Source of the DNA: Marinilongibacter aquaticus
GTDB lineage: Bacteria > Bacteroidota > Bacteroidia > Cytophagales > Spirosomataceae
Reading direction: 5' to 3'
NCBI RefSeq assembly: GCF_020149935.1
Contig: NZ_CP083757.1
Span: 1,116,001-1,180,000, forward strand
DNA: 64,000 nucleotides
Shown: positions 19,361 through 27,510 of the stretch, piece after piece
Position numbering within the stretch: position 1 is the stretch's first letter
Layout: every line of letters begins with the position of its first letter
Program-made: the position numbers and the translations under genes
Notes under the pieces: generated by a model
Database searches by the model: none
Seen by the model: only the letters and a program-made list of their open reading frames with translations
Told to the model about the DNA's origin: nothing

Positions 19361-19810
19361 TTTAAAAATTTTTATTGCATGATCAAAGTCTTGCGTGTTC
19401 TTTACGAATTGAAGCTTCCATTACATTGGAAAGGCTTCGTTTTTGAGCAATGATTTTGGAATCTATTGTTAAAACCTTGCTTTATTTTCAATATTCCTAC
19501 CATATTCAGGCAACGGATATGTGGAAGTAGATGGGATTACGCTATAGAGCGTAATTGGAATGGTATATTCAAATGAATTATCAAAGAGTATGACCGGAAA
19601 TAAAAAGTGTTCACCTTTAAGGTATAGTTGTTATTGGCCACCATTGTAACTGTTCCAGGTAAATCAAATTCAAAACCGTTAAGCCAGCAAAAAGGGTTCT
19701 CGACAAATTTCCCAACACTATATTTATGGATGCGTGGACAAGTTTTTAAGTTCCAGCAGCTACCACTGTTTGAAGCTAAGCCAAGTAACTTAAAATCTTG
19801 TCCCGCCTTT
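19350..19810. other. Intergenic region between MFS and ohr
   Basis: About 460 bases. A 76-codon plus-strand frame (19628-19858) overlaps the end of ohr in antisense and shows no motif. I see no clear terminator or operator. Confidence 0.4.
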
Positions 19811-20233
19811 TTAGATCAATGTATAGGTCGTTTTAATATTGCCACGTGTTGCCTTTGAATATGGACAGGTTTCTTTTGCTGCCATAATGATGCTATGTGC
19901 CAGCTCACTCTTAAGACCGGGCAGACTAATATTCAAACGGGCTTCGAGCGTATATTCATGGTTATTTATCACTAAATCAACCTCGGTATCCACATAATGA
20001 TCTGGAGGAAGGGTCACATTGAAATGTCTGGCAGCTATCTCCATGGCACCAATAAAACAGGCCGACCAACCTGCAGCAAATAATTGTTCAGGATTTGTAT
20101 CCTCGCCTGCTGAACCAGGGGGTGAGAATGTAACATTCAAGCGACCATCTGAACTTTGGGATTTTCCGGCTCTTCCCCCTGTGGTATGTGTGACACCGGT
20201 ATACAATACTTTATTAATTGTTTTCATTTCCAT
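19811..20233 (-). CDS. ohr: Organic hydroperoxide resistance protein (OsmC/Ohr)
   Basis: 140 residues. The first reactive cysteine is in AGWSACFIGAMEIAARHFNV and the second in ETCPYSKATRGN. LYTGVTHTTGGRAGKSQSSD at the N-terminus and the ATRGN ending distinguish Ohr from OsmC. Ohr is a thiol peroxidase that reduces organic hydroperoxides, usually with lipoylated partners, in the cytoplasm. No MarR-type OhrR is adjacent. A Crp-like palindrome lies about 50 bases upstream of the start, so I infer control by the element's Crp/Fnr protein. Confidence 0.92.
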   Translation of the reverse strand: MEMKTINKVLYTGVTHTTGGRAGKSQSSDGRLNVTFSPPGSAGEDTNPEQLFAAGWSACFIGAMEIAARHFNVTLPPDHYVDTEVDLVINNHEYTLEARLNISLPGLKSELAHSIIMAAKETCPYSKATRGNIKTTYTLI

Positions 20234-20281
20234 TCATTTTAAATTACATCACAAAGTTCAGAACAGTGTCCATTTGGTTTA

Positions 20282-20297
20282 CGTGATGTAAGTCACA
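20282..20297. promoter_or_regulatory. Crp/Fnr-type operator upstream of ohr (site A)
   Basis: CGTGA-TGTAAG-TCACA, a GTGA-N6-TCAC palindrome about 50 bases upstream of the ohr start. It closely matches sites B (23661-23676) and C (26635-26650). Confidence 0.6.
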
Positions 20298-20423
20298 TTC
20301 CAACGGAAATTCCAGATTGCACTACCCATCCACTTTTGTAAAAGCCCATGTTCCGGAAAAGAAAACACCAGTAAAATCAGGCTTATGGAAAATTCAATAA
20401 AAATAAATCCAGTTATATTTTTT

Positions 20424-20445
20424 TATATGACCGAACGGTCATATA
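20424..20445. promoter_or_regulatory. TetR operator 1, upstream of tetR
   Basis: Ten-base arms TATATGACCG and CGGTCATATA separated by AA. It overlaps a Bacteroidota-type -7 box, TATATTTG at 20442-20449, so a bound repressor would block the tetR promoter: autoregulation. Confidence 0.8.
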
Positions 20446-20467
20446 TTTGCGTTGTAATTGAACCCAC

Positions 20468-21055
20468 ATGTCAAAAGGAGAAGCAACAAGACAGTTTATC
20501 ATTGAAAAATCAGCGCCTTTATTTAATACAAAAGGAATGGCCGCTACAGCAATGAGTGATATCATGGAAGCTACAAAACTCTCCAAAGGAACACTTTACG
20601 TTCATTTTGATAATAAGGATATTTTGGTGGCCTGTGCTGTCGATTACAATATGGAACAACTTTCAAACAAGTTGAGAGCCAAGTTGGACCAACACAAAAC
20701 AGCAACAGGAAAACTGTATAGCTATCTGGATTTCTTCGTTGATCCAAATAAACCCATAATAATCGGAGGATGTCCCATGCTCAATTTCGGTTCGGAAGCT
20801 GATGATACCAACGAACTTATTAGGAAGAAGGTAAATGGTCAGATCGTTAAAAGCCAAAAATTACTATCCGACATTATCAAAGAAGGAATTGAAAAGGGTG
20901 AATTTAAACCCGATTGGAATTATGAAGATTTTGCCACCATGATGTTTGCCATGGTAGAAGGGGGAGTATTGATAAGCAGAGTGGCAGGCAACAACAACAA
21001 AATGAAAATTATAAATGAAAATCTGAAAAAAATGATTGCAGCACAATCGCTGTAA
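20468..21055 (+). CDS. TetR/AcrR-family repressor
   Basis: 195 residues. The N-terminal HTH is evident in AATAMSDIMEATKLSKGTLY then VHFDNKDILVACAV. The C-terminal ligand domain (GGCPMLNFGSEADDTNELIR) resembles the TetR_C_33/AcuR-like group, whose members sense small electrophilic or acid compounds. Operators lie immediately upstream of this gene and upstream of the following SDR gene, making a simple repressor and target pair. It is inside the mobile element. Confidence 0.92.
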   Translation: MSKGEATRQFIIEKSAPLFNTKGMAATAMSDIMEATKLSKGTLYVHFDNKDILVACAVDYNMEQLSNKLRAKLDQHKTATGKLYSYLDFFVDPNKPIIIGGCPMLNFGSEADDTNELIRKKVNGQIVKSQKLLSDIIKEGIEKGEFKPDWNYEDFATMMFAMVEGGVLISRVAGNNNKMKIINENLKKMIAAQSL

Positions 21056-21073
21056 TTTTTTTTACTCAATAAT

Positions 21074-21087
21074 TGACCGTTCGGTCA
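21074..21087. promoter_or_regulatory. TetR operator 2, upstream of the SDR gene
   Basis: TGACCG-TT-CGGTCA, the same core as operator 1 read on the other strand, 48 bases before the SDR start. Confidence 0.78.
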
Positions 21088-21134
21088 TATTTTACAAATA
21101 AAAACAAATGGATTATTAATTAAAAAAAGAAACA

Positions 21135-21950
21135 ATGTCAAAAACAATTTTAATTACAGGTGCTTCAAAAGGCTTTGGTAGAGTCTGGACAGAAGCTTTT
21201 TTGAAAGAGGGCTATCAAGTGGCAGCCGCTGCAAGAAATGTTCAAACGCTCGACGATTTAGCATCAACATACGGTAATGCCCTTTTACCCTTTTCACTGG
21301 ATGTAAATGATCGCGAGGCAGCCTTTGCTGCAGTAAAAAAAGTGCATCAACATTTTGGGAAAATTGATGTCTTGATCAACAATGCGGGCTATGCGCTATT
21401 TGGGGCCATCGAAGAAGCCAGCGAGCAAGAGGCAAGGAACCAATTCCAAACCAACTTCTTTGGGGCTTTGTGGATGACCCAGGCAGTACTGCCTATTATG
21501 AGAGCACAAAAAAGCGGACACATCATCCAAACTTCGAGTATACTAGGGCTTATAACCTTGCCATTCCTAGGATTGTACAATGCCTCCAAATTTGCATTGG
21601 AAGGTTTTAGCGAAACCTTAGCTGCGGAAGTCAAGGACTTCGGCATCAACATCACCTTAGTGGAACCCAATGGTTACGCTTCGGACATTTGGAAAAATGA
21701 AACCCATTCGAAAGGTATAGCGGCCTATGATGAGATCAAAAAAATCAACTCTGAAAGTGGCAACACCGGCTCTTTTGGTACCATTGAGGCTACAGCCGAT
21801 GCGCTATTGAAATTGGTGACTGTGCCAAATCCACCCTTGCGTCTATTTTTAGGGAAAGTGGGTTTACCTTTTGTCAAACATCACTATCAGCAACGATTGG
21901 CCCTATGGGAAGAATGGGCCGAAGTCTCTGAAAATGCACATGGGAATTAA
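21135..21950 (+). CDS. Short-chain dehydrogenase/reductase (SDR)
   Basis: 271 residues. The cofactor motif is ILITGASKGFGRVWTEAF, followed by DVLINNAGYALFGAIEE and the catalytic serine and YxxxK in IIQTSSILGL and LGLYNASKFALEGFSETL. This is a classical SDR, probably NADP-dependent (arginine after the second strand, AAARN). It should reduce an aldehyde, ketone or quinone. It is the immediate target of the TetR operator at 21074-21087, so its substrate or a related electrophile is a good candidate inducer. A strong terminator follows. Confidence 0.92.
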   Translation: MSKTILITGASKGFGRVWTEAFLKEGYQVAAAARNVQTLDDLASTYGNALLPFSLDVNDREAAFAAVKKVHQHFGKIDVLINNAGYALFGAIEEASEQEARNQFQTNFFGALWMTQAVLPIMRAQKSGHIIQTSSILGLITLPFLGLYNASKFALEGFSETLAAEVKDFGINITLVEPNGYASDIWKNETHSKGIAAYDEIKKINSESGNTGSFGTIEATADALLKLVTVPNPPLRLFLGKVGLPFVKHHYQQRLALWEEWAEVSENAHGN

Positions 21951-21974
21951 ATAAAAAGGTAAAATGTTCCCAAT

Positions 21975-22005
21975 AAAAAAGCCTAATCAATGATTAGGCT
22001 TTTTT
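21975..22005. terminator. Bidirectional intrinsic terminator
   Basis: AAAAAAGCCTAATC and GATTAGGCTTTTT around a short AAT loop. It lies between the plus-strand SDR gene and the convergent nitronate monooxygenase gene and can serve both. Confidence 0.9.
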
Positions 22006-22031
22006 ATGCATATAGATCAGAGAACTTAGCT

Positions 22032-23111
22032 TTATAGCGTTTCGAAATAGGCGGTGGTCTCTTCGACCAATGCGGTCATCAGTTCTTTGGCCTTGGTATG
22101 TTTTAGGATGGGTGCAATTTGCCCGCCCCAAAACAAAATCATATCCCATTTTTCTTGTTCAATGGCTGCTTTTCGCAATGCTGACATAAATGACGTTTGC
22201 AGTGGGAAAGGCAAAATCTCGGTTTCACGCCCCATCATTTCCATTGCAATGGTACTGGTGATTCCGCGACCCAATCTTCCCGTGTACGCGCGGGAAAGCG
22301 TGGTGTATTTAGCGGCATCCGAAAACAGTAATTGTCGATGAATAGGTAAAGCATTTGACTCGTCGGTGGCCAAAAAAGCGGTACCTACCTGTGCAGCATC
22401 AGCTCCCAAAGCCAAAGCGGCCGCTACACCTTTTCCAGTAGCGATACCACCAGCTGAAATAATGGGCACTTTTACTTTCTCCCTAATGAGCTGGAGCAAT
22501 ACAAATGAACCTGTGGTAGAAGATTCTGCCTTGTCCAAAAAGGAAGGACGATGTCCACCCGCTTCAAAACCGGAAGCAATGATCATATCCACTCCGGCAG
22601 CTTCCAAAAAGATGGCTTCATCCAAGGTAGTGGCCGCTCCAACCGTTACGATACCAAGCTTGCGGCATTCTTCCAAGATGGCCTGCGAAGGAACACCAAA
22701 CATAAAGCTGAACACTTTGGGTCTGATGTCCAATATCACCTGTACTTGGTTTTCAAACCTCGATTTAAAAGGTTTTGGCTTTTCCGGAAATGGAATCCCT
22801 ACTTTTTCAAAATAAGGTTGAAAGGCTGCTTTGGTTTGTTCGTATTGGGCATCAGAAATACCCTTCTTGGGAGCATCGCCATCCGAAACCCAAAGGTTGA
22901 TATTATAAGGCTTGTTCGTAGCCACTTTGATTTGATCGTTTACCGCTGCAATTTCCTGAGGGCTCAATGTATAGGCACCATACCCCCCCAAACCACCGGC
23001 ATTGGATACAGCAGCGACCAAATCAACAGAAGATAGGTTGCCGCCAAAAGGTCCTTGAAGTATAGGGTATTTGATACCCATTAGCTTTGCTGCTTTTGTT
23101 TCGTACCACAT
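22032..23111 (-). CDS. Nitronate monooxygenase-like FMN-dependent oxidoreductase
   Basis: 359 residues with a TIM-barrel FMN-binding pattern: GIKYPILQGPFGGNLSSVDL near the N-terminus, GVDMIIASGFEAGGHRPS (the histidine region of nitronate monooxygenases), VPIISAGGIATGKGVAAALA and LGADAAQVGTAFLATDES (phosphate binding). Members oxidise alkyl nitronates or act as NAD(P)H:quinone reductases; here either fits the detoxification theme. It is downstream of the NTF2-like gene with an 11-base gap, so they form an operon under the Crp-like site B. Confidence 0.9.
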   Translation of the reverse strand: MWYETKAAKLMGIKYPILQGPFGGNLSSVDLVAAVSNAGGLGGYGAYTLSPQEIAAVNDQIKVATNKPYNINLWVSDGDAPKKGISDAQYEQTKAAFQPYFEKVGIPFPEKPKPFKSRFENQVQVILDIRPKVFSFMFGVPSQAILEECRKLGIVTVGAATTLDEAIFLEAAGVDMIIASGFEAGGHRPSFLDKAESSTTGSFVLLQLIREKVKVPIISAGGIATGKGVAAALALGADAAQVGTAFLATDESNALPIHRQLLFSDAAKYTTLSRAYTGRLGRGITSTIAMEMMGRETEILPFPLQTSFMSALRKAAIEQEKWDMILFWGGQIAPILKHTKAKELMTALVEETTAYFETL

Positions 23112-23122
23112 GATCGTATAAT

Positions 23123-23605
23123 TTATGGTTTGGTGTCAGTCAGCATTTTATTGACGATCAACCATTGATCGTTTATTTTGTGCAATGATAACATATCATG
23201 ATAGATGAAATCATACATCACCACTTTGGCCTCGGCTACCGCAATGGAGTTCACGATATGTAAAGATCGTATTTCTCCTTTAAATGGTTTACCTGAATCT
23301 TTGGGACTTTGACGATTTTTAACACCCTCCAAGTACTGTTCCAAGGTTTTGGCATAAGGAACACCCTTGACATCTCCAAAAAGCAAGGTTTCGGGATGAA
23401 AAGCACTGCCAAGCAATTCGACATCGCCTTCATGGATTCCCTTAAAATAATTATTTTCCAATACGTTTGTAATGGCTGCCGTGTCTGAATCCTGATTTTT
23501 CATATTGGTATTGTTTTGTGCTTTCATACACTGGAGATTACAGAGTATAAAAGCGGTTATTAAAATTGTTTTTAGCACTAATGGTATTGATTTTTGCCGT
23601 TTCAT
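23123..23605 (-). CDS. Exported NTF2/SnoaL-like protein
   Basis: 160 residues. A hydrophobic N-terminal leader (VLKTILITAFILCNLQCMKA) suggests export, possibly as a lipoprotein through the cysteine after LQ. The mature part has the NTF2-like pattern ITNVLENNYFKGIHEGDVEL, LGSAFHPETLLFGD and WLIVNKMLTDTKP. Such proteins are often small-molecule-binding or isomerase-like. First gene of the two-gene operon with the nitronate monooxygenase; site B lies 56 bases upstream of the start. Confidence 0.78.
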   Translation of the reverse strand: MKRQKSIPLVLKTILITAFILCNLQCMKAQNNTNMKNQDSDTAAITNVLENNYFKGIHEGDVELLGSAFHPETLLFGDVKGVPYAKTLEQYLEGVKNRQSPKDSGKPFKGEIRSLHIVNSIAVAEAKVVMYDFIYHDMLSLHKINDQWLIVNKMLTDTKP

Positions 23606-23660
23606 ATTTTTAAAGATTACCGGTTCACTACAAATTTCAAATGAAACAGCGGGACATCTA

Positions 23661-23676
23661 TGTGATACACATCACA
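23661..23676. promoter_or_regulatory. Crp/Fnr-type operator upstream of the NTF2-like/nitronate monooxygenase operon (site B)
   Basis: TGTGA-TACACA-TCACA, a perfect match to the classical Crp half-sites with six-base spacing. It lies between the starts of the NTF2-like operon and the end of the cupin gene. Confidence 0.65.
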
Positions 23677-23688
23677 TTTATAAGGTTG

Positions 23689-24168
23689 TCAATCAGCTTT
23701 TACCCTAGGGTCATTTTGCTTGTCCATATACTCTAAGCCAAGAGGCCCAATGGCATATACTTGGGTAATATAGTCCCCTGATTTGGCCCAATGAAAATGT
23801 GGTGTGTTTCCCGGCAATACCACCACGGCACCAGGCGGATAGGCCTGTAATCCTGTTTCATCATATTGCGCTCCGATCCCGATATAAAACACGCCCGAGA
23901 TTACGGTGTAGATTCTGTCCTCCGGATGCCTATGTGGCATTATCTTTTCACCGTTCGGTACTTTCACCCGAACAATAAAAGGTTCGGGTTTGGTTGGGTT
24001 TCCTACTAAAATGGCCAGTTTCACCTTTTCAGGAAAAGCCGGGAACGACTTCCAGACAATATCTTCGGAATGTAAAGAATTGAACGCTTTAGGGGATAGT
24101 CCTTGTGCCGTACTTAGGTATGTAACAACAAAAAAGAGGGACAGTGTAAATAATATATTCGATTTCAT
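23689..24168 (-). CDS. Exported cupin-domain protein
   Basis: About 159 residues from the ATG at 24168, with signal peptide MKSNILFTLSLFFVVTYLST. The cupin motif 1 is visible in KIMPHRHPEDRIYTVISGVF (two histidines and a glutamate-equivalent pattern) and motif 2 in PPGAVVVLPGNTPHFHWAKS. It probably binds a divalent metal in the periplasm. Substrate unknown. It lies in the same orientation downstream of the DJ-1-like relic. A three-residue longer start at 24177 is possible. Confidence 0.82.
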   Translation of the reverse strand: MKSNILFTLSLFFVVTYLSTAQGLSPKAFNSLHSEDIVWKSFPAFPEKVKLAILVGNPTKPEPFIVRVKVPNGEKIMPHRHPEDRIYTVISGVFYIGIGAQYDETGLQAYPPGAVVVLPGNTPHFHWAKSGDYITQVYAIGPLGLEYMDKQNDPRVKAD

Positions 24169-24252
24169 AAGTAACATTTTAATTCAAAAAGAAAGATTTG
24201 GTACAGCTGTTTTTCAAACCATACCAAATCATTACCGTAGCATTGAGATTGC

Positions 24253-25010
24253 TTAATTTATTTTTGATAATAATTTAGTAGCCACTTCTTCTGAAGACTG
24301 CGGGTTTTGACCTGTCAACAATAATCCGTCTTCCACTACATGTGAACTCCAATCTGAACCTTGGGAAAATTTCCCTCCACGCTCTTTCAATTTATCTTCC
24401 AATAGGAAAGGGACCACTTTGGTCAATCCAACTGCTGCTTCTTCAGTATTTGTGAAACCTGTTACTTTTTACCAGCAATGAGATAGTTCCCTTTTTTGTC
24501 TTTGACATTTACCAAAGCCGCTGGCGCATGGCATACAAAAGCAATTGGTTTGCCGTGATTGTAAAAATCCTGGATAAGGTCAATTGAATTGGTGTCGGTA
24601 GCCAGATCCCACATCGGGCCATGACCTCCAGGGTAAAAGACCGCTTTGAAACCCTTGTGTTTGACCGAAGTGATTTTCACGGTGGTGCTCAATGCTTTTT
24701 GTGCATTTTCATCGGCTTAAAAACGTTTCGTGGCGGGGGGTTGAAATGAGGGATCGTTACTCTTCGGATCAATTGGGGCCTGTCCACCATTTGGAGTGGC
24801 AATGACCACTTCAATTCCTTTGTCCAAGAAGAAATAATAGGGTGTTGCAAATTCCTCGATCCATGAACCTGTTGCTTCTCCCGTGTCGCCCAATTTATCG
24901 TGCGATGTCAAAACAAATAACACTTTTGTCTTTTGTGTTTTTTGTGCATATGTTGCAAAACTTGCTATAGCAAAAACAGCAACCACTAATGATTTCATTG
25001 TATTTTTCAT
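24253..25010 (-). pseudogene. DJ-1/PfpI (Hsp31-like) gene with a nonsense codon and a frameshift
   Basis: The first part has a signal peptide (MKSLVVAVFAIASFATYAQ) and VLFVLTSHDKLGDTGEATGS, then stops at a TAA (24717-24719) where a lysine codon is expected. The same frame continues ADENAQKALSTTVKITSVKH, VFYPGGHGPMWDLATD, and the nucleophile elbow IAFVCHAPAALVNV with its cysteine. It then shifts within an A-tract near 24470 to V-T-G-F-T-N-T-E-E-A-A-V-G and runs to LLSKIN. Intact relatives act as glyoxalase III/deglycase or chaperone. Two lesions make a sequencing artefact less likely than for the single-lesion genes. Confidence 0.88.
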
Positions 25011-25079
25011 TGTATTTAATTATATGCTTTTTCACGCTATGGCATAGGGTGTAAAAGCGGTTATTATTTTTTTTTTAGA

Positions 25080-25814
25080 TTAATTTAGATTGTGCCCAGA
25101 TCCTTTTCCGCCATCTACATTGATAATGGAACCGGTAATAAAATTACTTTTGGCAACAGTGTACACCATCTCTGCCACATCTTCGATTTCACCTACTCTA
25201 TTTAAAAGGTGAAGCCCTGCATTCAAATCGGCTTTGTCACCGTGCATTGGCGTACGAATAACTCCGGGAGCGATCGTATTGACACGGATGTTTTGTTTTC
25301 CAAATTCAGCGGCAAGCTGAACGGTCAGTGCATGGATGGCACCCTTACTTGAAACCGGAGCTGATGCAGGCCAACCGCCCAAACCGTGGTCTACCAATGG
25401 TGTTCCAATATTGATCACGACACCATCTTGCTGCTTTAGCATTTGAGAAATGGCTGCTTGTGTGGTAAAATAAGTTCCTTTCAGATTTGTGGTCAGAAAT
25501 CTATCCAGATAGGCTTCATCCACTTCCAAGAAAGGTTTACTATCAAAGATGCCTGCATTATTCACGAGGACATCCACCGAACCGAATCTTTCCATTGCAG
25601 TGGCCACCAATTGTTCCCCTACCTTCCTATTACTTACGTCACCAGGAACCATGGCTAGATTATCCCCTGCGCCAAATTCATTGAATGCCTTTTCCAATGT
25701 GGAAGGCGTTAAGGAATTGATGACCACATTATCTCCTCTGTCCAAAAAAAATTTGGCGATTCCTTTACCGATACCAGAAGCTGCTCCGGTAACAATTATT
25801 GTTTGCTTTTTCAT
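25080..25814 (-). CDS. SDR-family oxidoreductase
   Basis: About 244 residues from the ATG at 25814 (MKKQTIIVTGAASGIGKGIA). The frame extends upstream into the tautomerase gene, but the glycine motif must be near the N-terminus. VDVLVNNAGIF and APVSSKGAIHAL are present. The usual YxxxK tyrosine is replaced: the K-bearing segment reads S-A-P-V-S-S-K-G, so it lacks the canonical tyrosine. ITGSIINVDGG near the end is typical of FabG-like SDRs. The missing tyrosine may mean altered chemistry or loss of activity. Third gene of the YceI-tautomerase-SDR operon. Confidence 0.85.
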   Translation of the reverse strand: MKKQTIIVTGAASGIGKGIAKFFLDRGDNVVINSLTPSTLEKAFNEFGAGDNLAMVPGDVSNRKVGEQLVATAMERFGSVDVLVNNAGIFDSKPFLEVDEAYLDRFLTTNLKGTYFTTQAAISQMLKQQDGVVINIGTPLVDHGLGGWPASAPVSSKGAIHALTVQLAAEFGKQNIRVNTIAPGVIRTPMHGDKADLNAGLHLLNRVGEIEDVAEMVYTVAKSNFITGSIINVDGGKGSGHNLN

Positions 25815-25819
25815 GGTAC

Positions 25820-26038
25820 TTATTTTTTGTCGGCTGTTATTCCCTTTTCTCGTAAAACAGATATCTGTTCTCCTGCATAGCCCCAATTGTCCGTATCAAT
25901 TTCATGTATGGCAATATGGGTAAGATGTGGATCCTTGTTCAAAACCTCAGTAATAAGGTCAGTTACTCCTTTGATCAATTCCTGTTTTTGCTCGCGGGTA
26001 ACACCTTCGCGAGTCAATTCAATGGTTACATATGGCAT
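25820..26038 (-). CDS. Tautomerase-family protein (4-oxalocrotonate tautomerase-like)
   Basis: 72 residues starting M-P-Y-V-T-I-E-L; the proline after the initiator methionine is the catalytic N-terminal base of the family. TREQKQELIKGVTDLITEVL and HLTHIAIHEIDTDNWGYAG follow the 4-OT pattern. Small hexameric or trimeric tautomerases act on unsaturated keto acids. It lies 4 bases after YceI and 5 bases before the SDR start: a tight operon. Confidence 0.9.
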   Translation of the reverse strand: MPYVTIELTREGVTREQKQELIKGVTDLITEVLNKDPHLTHIAIHEIDTDNWGYAGEQISVLREKGITADKK

Positions 26039-26042
26039 GGCT

Positions 26043-26579
26043 TCAATTTTTAAGGTTTGCGGTTACATTTACATCAAGCTCAAAATCATTATAGATCAGG
26101 GTGTCGCCCAAATCTTTAAAGAAGTTACCCGAACGGAATTTGATGGCATACTTGGTCCGGTCCACAATTAGTTTACCGGCCAAGGTCAAGGTATCACCAT
26201 TGTAGTCCACTGTAGCATCAAATCCAGCAGCGTGTGTAATCTCCTTAATAGTAAGATTGCCCTCAATGCGGTATTGATCACCACCTACTGGTCGTACTGA
26301 AATTATTTCAAAAGTGGCGGTAGGAAATTTTTCGATTGAGAAAAAATCATCAGAAGCAAGATGTCCTGCAAACTGTGTATTCAACGCAGGATCAGTTACG
26401 TCCAAAATGTTAATGGTGGTCATGTCGATGGTGACTTCTCCATCGATCAGGCTACCTTCGGTAACGGCAAATGAACCTTGTTTTACTCCAATAGTGCCGT
26501 TATGTGCTCCAGTCACCTTTCTCCCGATCCATTCAATATGGCTTAGGGTAGGTACAATTTCAAAATTTTTGGTTTCCAT
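26043..26579 (-). CDS. YceI-family lipid-binding-like protein, cytoplasmic form
   Basis: 178 residues beginning METKNFEIVPTLSHIEWIGR with no signal peptide, unlike classic periplasmic YceI. The lipocalin-like barrel pattern (GSLIDGEVTIDMTTINILDV, HLASDDFFSIEKFPTATFEI, GNLTIKEITHAAGFDA) is complete. Members bind isoprenoid or fatty compounds such as quinones. First gene of the operon; Crp-like site C lies about 55 bases upstream. Confidence 0.9.
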   Translation of the reverse strand: METKNFEIVPTLSHIEWIGRKVTGAHNGTIGVKQGSFAVTEGSLIDGEVTIDMTTINILDVTDPALNTQFAGHLASDDFFSIEKFPTATFEIISVRPVGGDQYRIEGNLTIKEITHAAGFDATVDYNGDTLTLAGKLIVDRTKYAIKFRSGNFFKDLGDTLIYNDFELDVNVTANLKN

Positions 26580-26634
26580 TTTTATTTGTTTTTAAATTAT
26601 GGGACAAAGTAAAAACAGAATGAAAAGGGGGTTA

Positions 26635-26650
26635 CGTGATGTATATCACA
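26635..26650. promoter_or_regulatory. Crp/Fnr-type operator upstream of the YceI operon (site C)
   Basis: CGTGA-TGTATA-TCACA, about 55 bases before the YceI start and just past the 3' end of the Crp/Fnr gene. Its core matches sites A and B. Confidence 0.65.
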
Positions 26651-26687
26651 TAGTTCGGCATTAGAGAAAAGAAAGGGTGGGAAGAAG

Positions 26688-27263
26688 TCAGTGTGATGCG
26701 TAAAGGCGGCTTAAAGTTTCGCGAGAAACCCCAAGATAGGCGGCAATCAAGTGTTTGGGAACCAAGTTGTACAATTGGGGATACATGGCCAAGAGTTCCT
26801 CATAACGCTTCTTGGCATTATTGTTCATAAAGGAAAGTAGTCTCTTTTGAGAGGCAATATATCCTCTATTGGTACGCCAACGAAAGAAATGTTCCACTTC
26901 GTGAATCTCCCTACAAATTTTCTCACGATCCGCATTTGAAATACAAAGCACCTCTGCATCCGTGATACAATCAACATTTATTGTAGCCCGTGTATTATTG
27001 TACAAAGCACAAAAGTCAGAAGTCCACCAAGTGGGCATGGCAAACTGCAATATGTACATTTTGATTTCATCATTGATATAGAAAGCTTTCAGACATCCAG
27101 AAACCACAAAATATTCACAATCAACTTTATCTCCCTCACTAATTACAGCCTGTCCTTTTTTAAAAATCATCGGTTTAAAATGTGAAAAGACATAATCTAT
27201 CTGTTCATCAGTTAATGATACTATTTTATTAATATGTTGTTGTAAAATTTCTTTGGCTTCCAT
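26688..27263 (-). CDS. Crp/Fnr-family regulator of the element
   Basis: 191 residues. The N-terminal cNMP-like barrel is seen in FKKGQAVISEGDKVDCEYFV then SGCLKAFYINDEIKMYILQF. The C-terminal HTH is VPKHLIAAYLGVSRETLSRL. No Fe-S cysteine cluster of the FNR type is apparent. I infer that it recognises the three GTGA-N6-TCAC palindromes upstream of ohr, the NTF2-like operon and the YceI operon, because site C is adjacent and the sites were seen only inside this element. Confidence 0.9.
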   Translation of the reverse strand: MEAKEILQQHINKIVSLTDEQIDYVFSHFKPMIFKKGQAVISEGDKVDCEYFVVSGCLKAFYINDEIKMYILQFAMPTWWTSDFCALYNNTRATINVDCITDAEVLCISNADREKICREIHEVEHFFRWRTNRGYIASQKRLLSFMNNNAKKRYEELLAMYPQLYNLVPKHLIAAYLGVSRETLSRLYASH

Positions 27264-27434
27264 GCTATTTATAACCTAGAATTAATGAGTCCTGTAGATA
27301 TACCGATCTTTAAAAAAGGTTTTTAACAAAGCTAATATAATTATCAAGGATTTATGAGGTCCATAAGGGGTGAGAAAAATGTTATTGGACTTAAATCGTC
27401 CCAAATCCTTACCCCCAACTTTTGCGCATGGATC

Positions 27435-27488
27435 CTATCGGGTTTTTGTAGTGTTCCGATAGATAAGCGTAAAGCAAAAACCCGGTAG
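27435..27488. terminator. Long hairpin 3' of the relaxase gene
   Basis: Fourteen-base arms CTATCGGGTTTTTG and CAAAAACCCGGTAG with one mismatch around a 26-base loop. It starts about 20 bases past the relaxase stop. It may terminate mob transcripts; the large loop is unusual. Confidence 0.5.
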
Positions 27489-27510
27489 GGCGCAACCTGC
27501 TTTTTGGATT

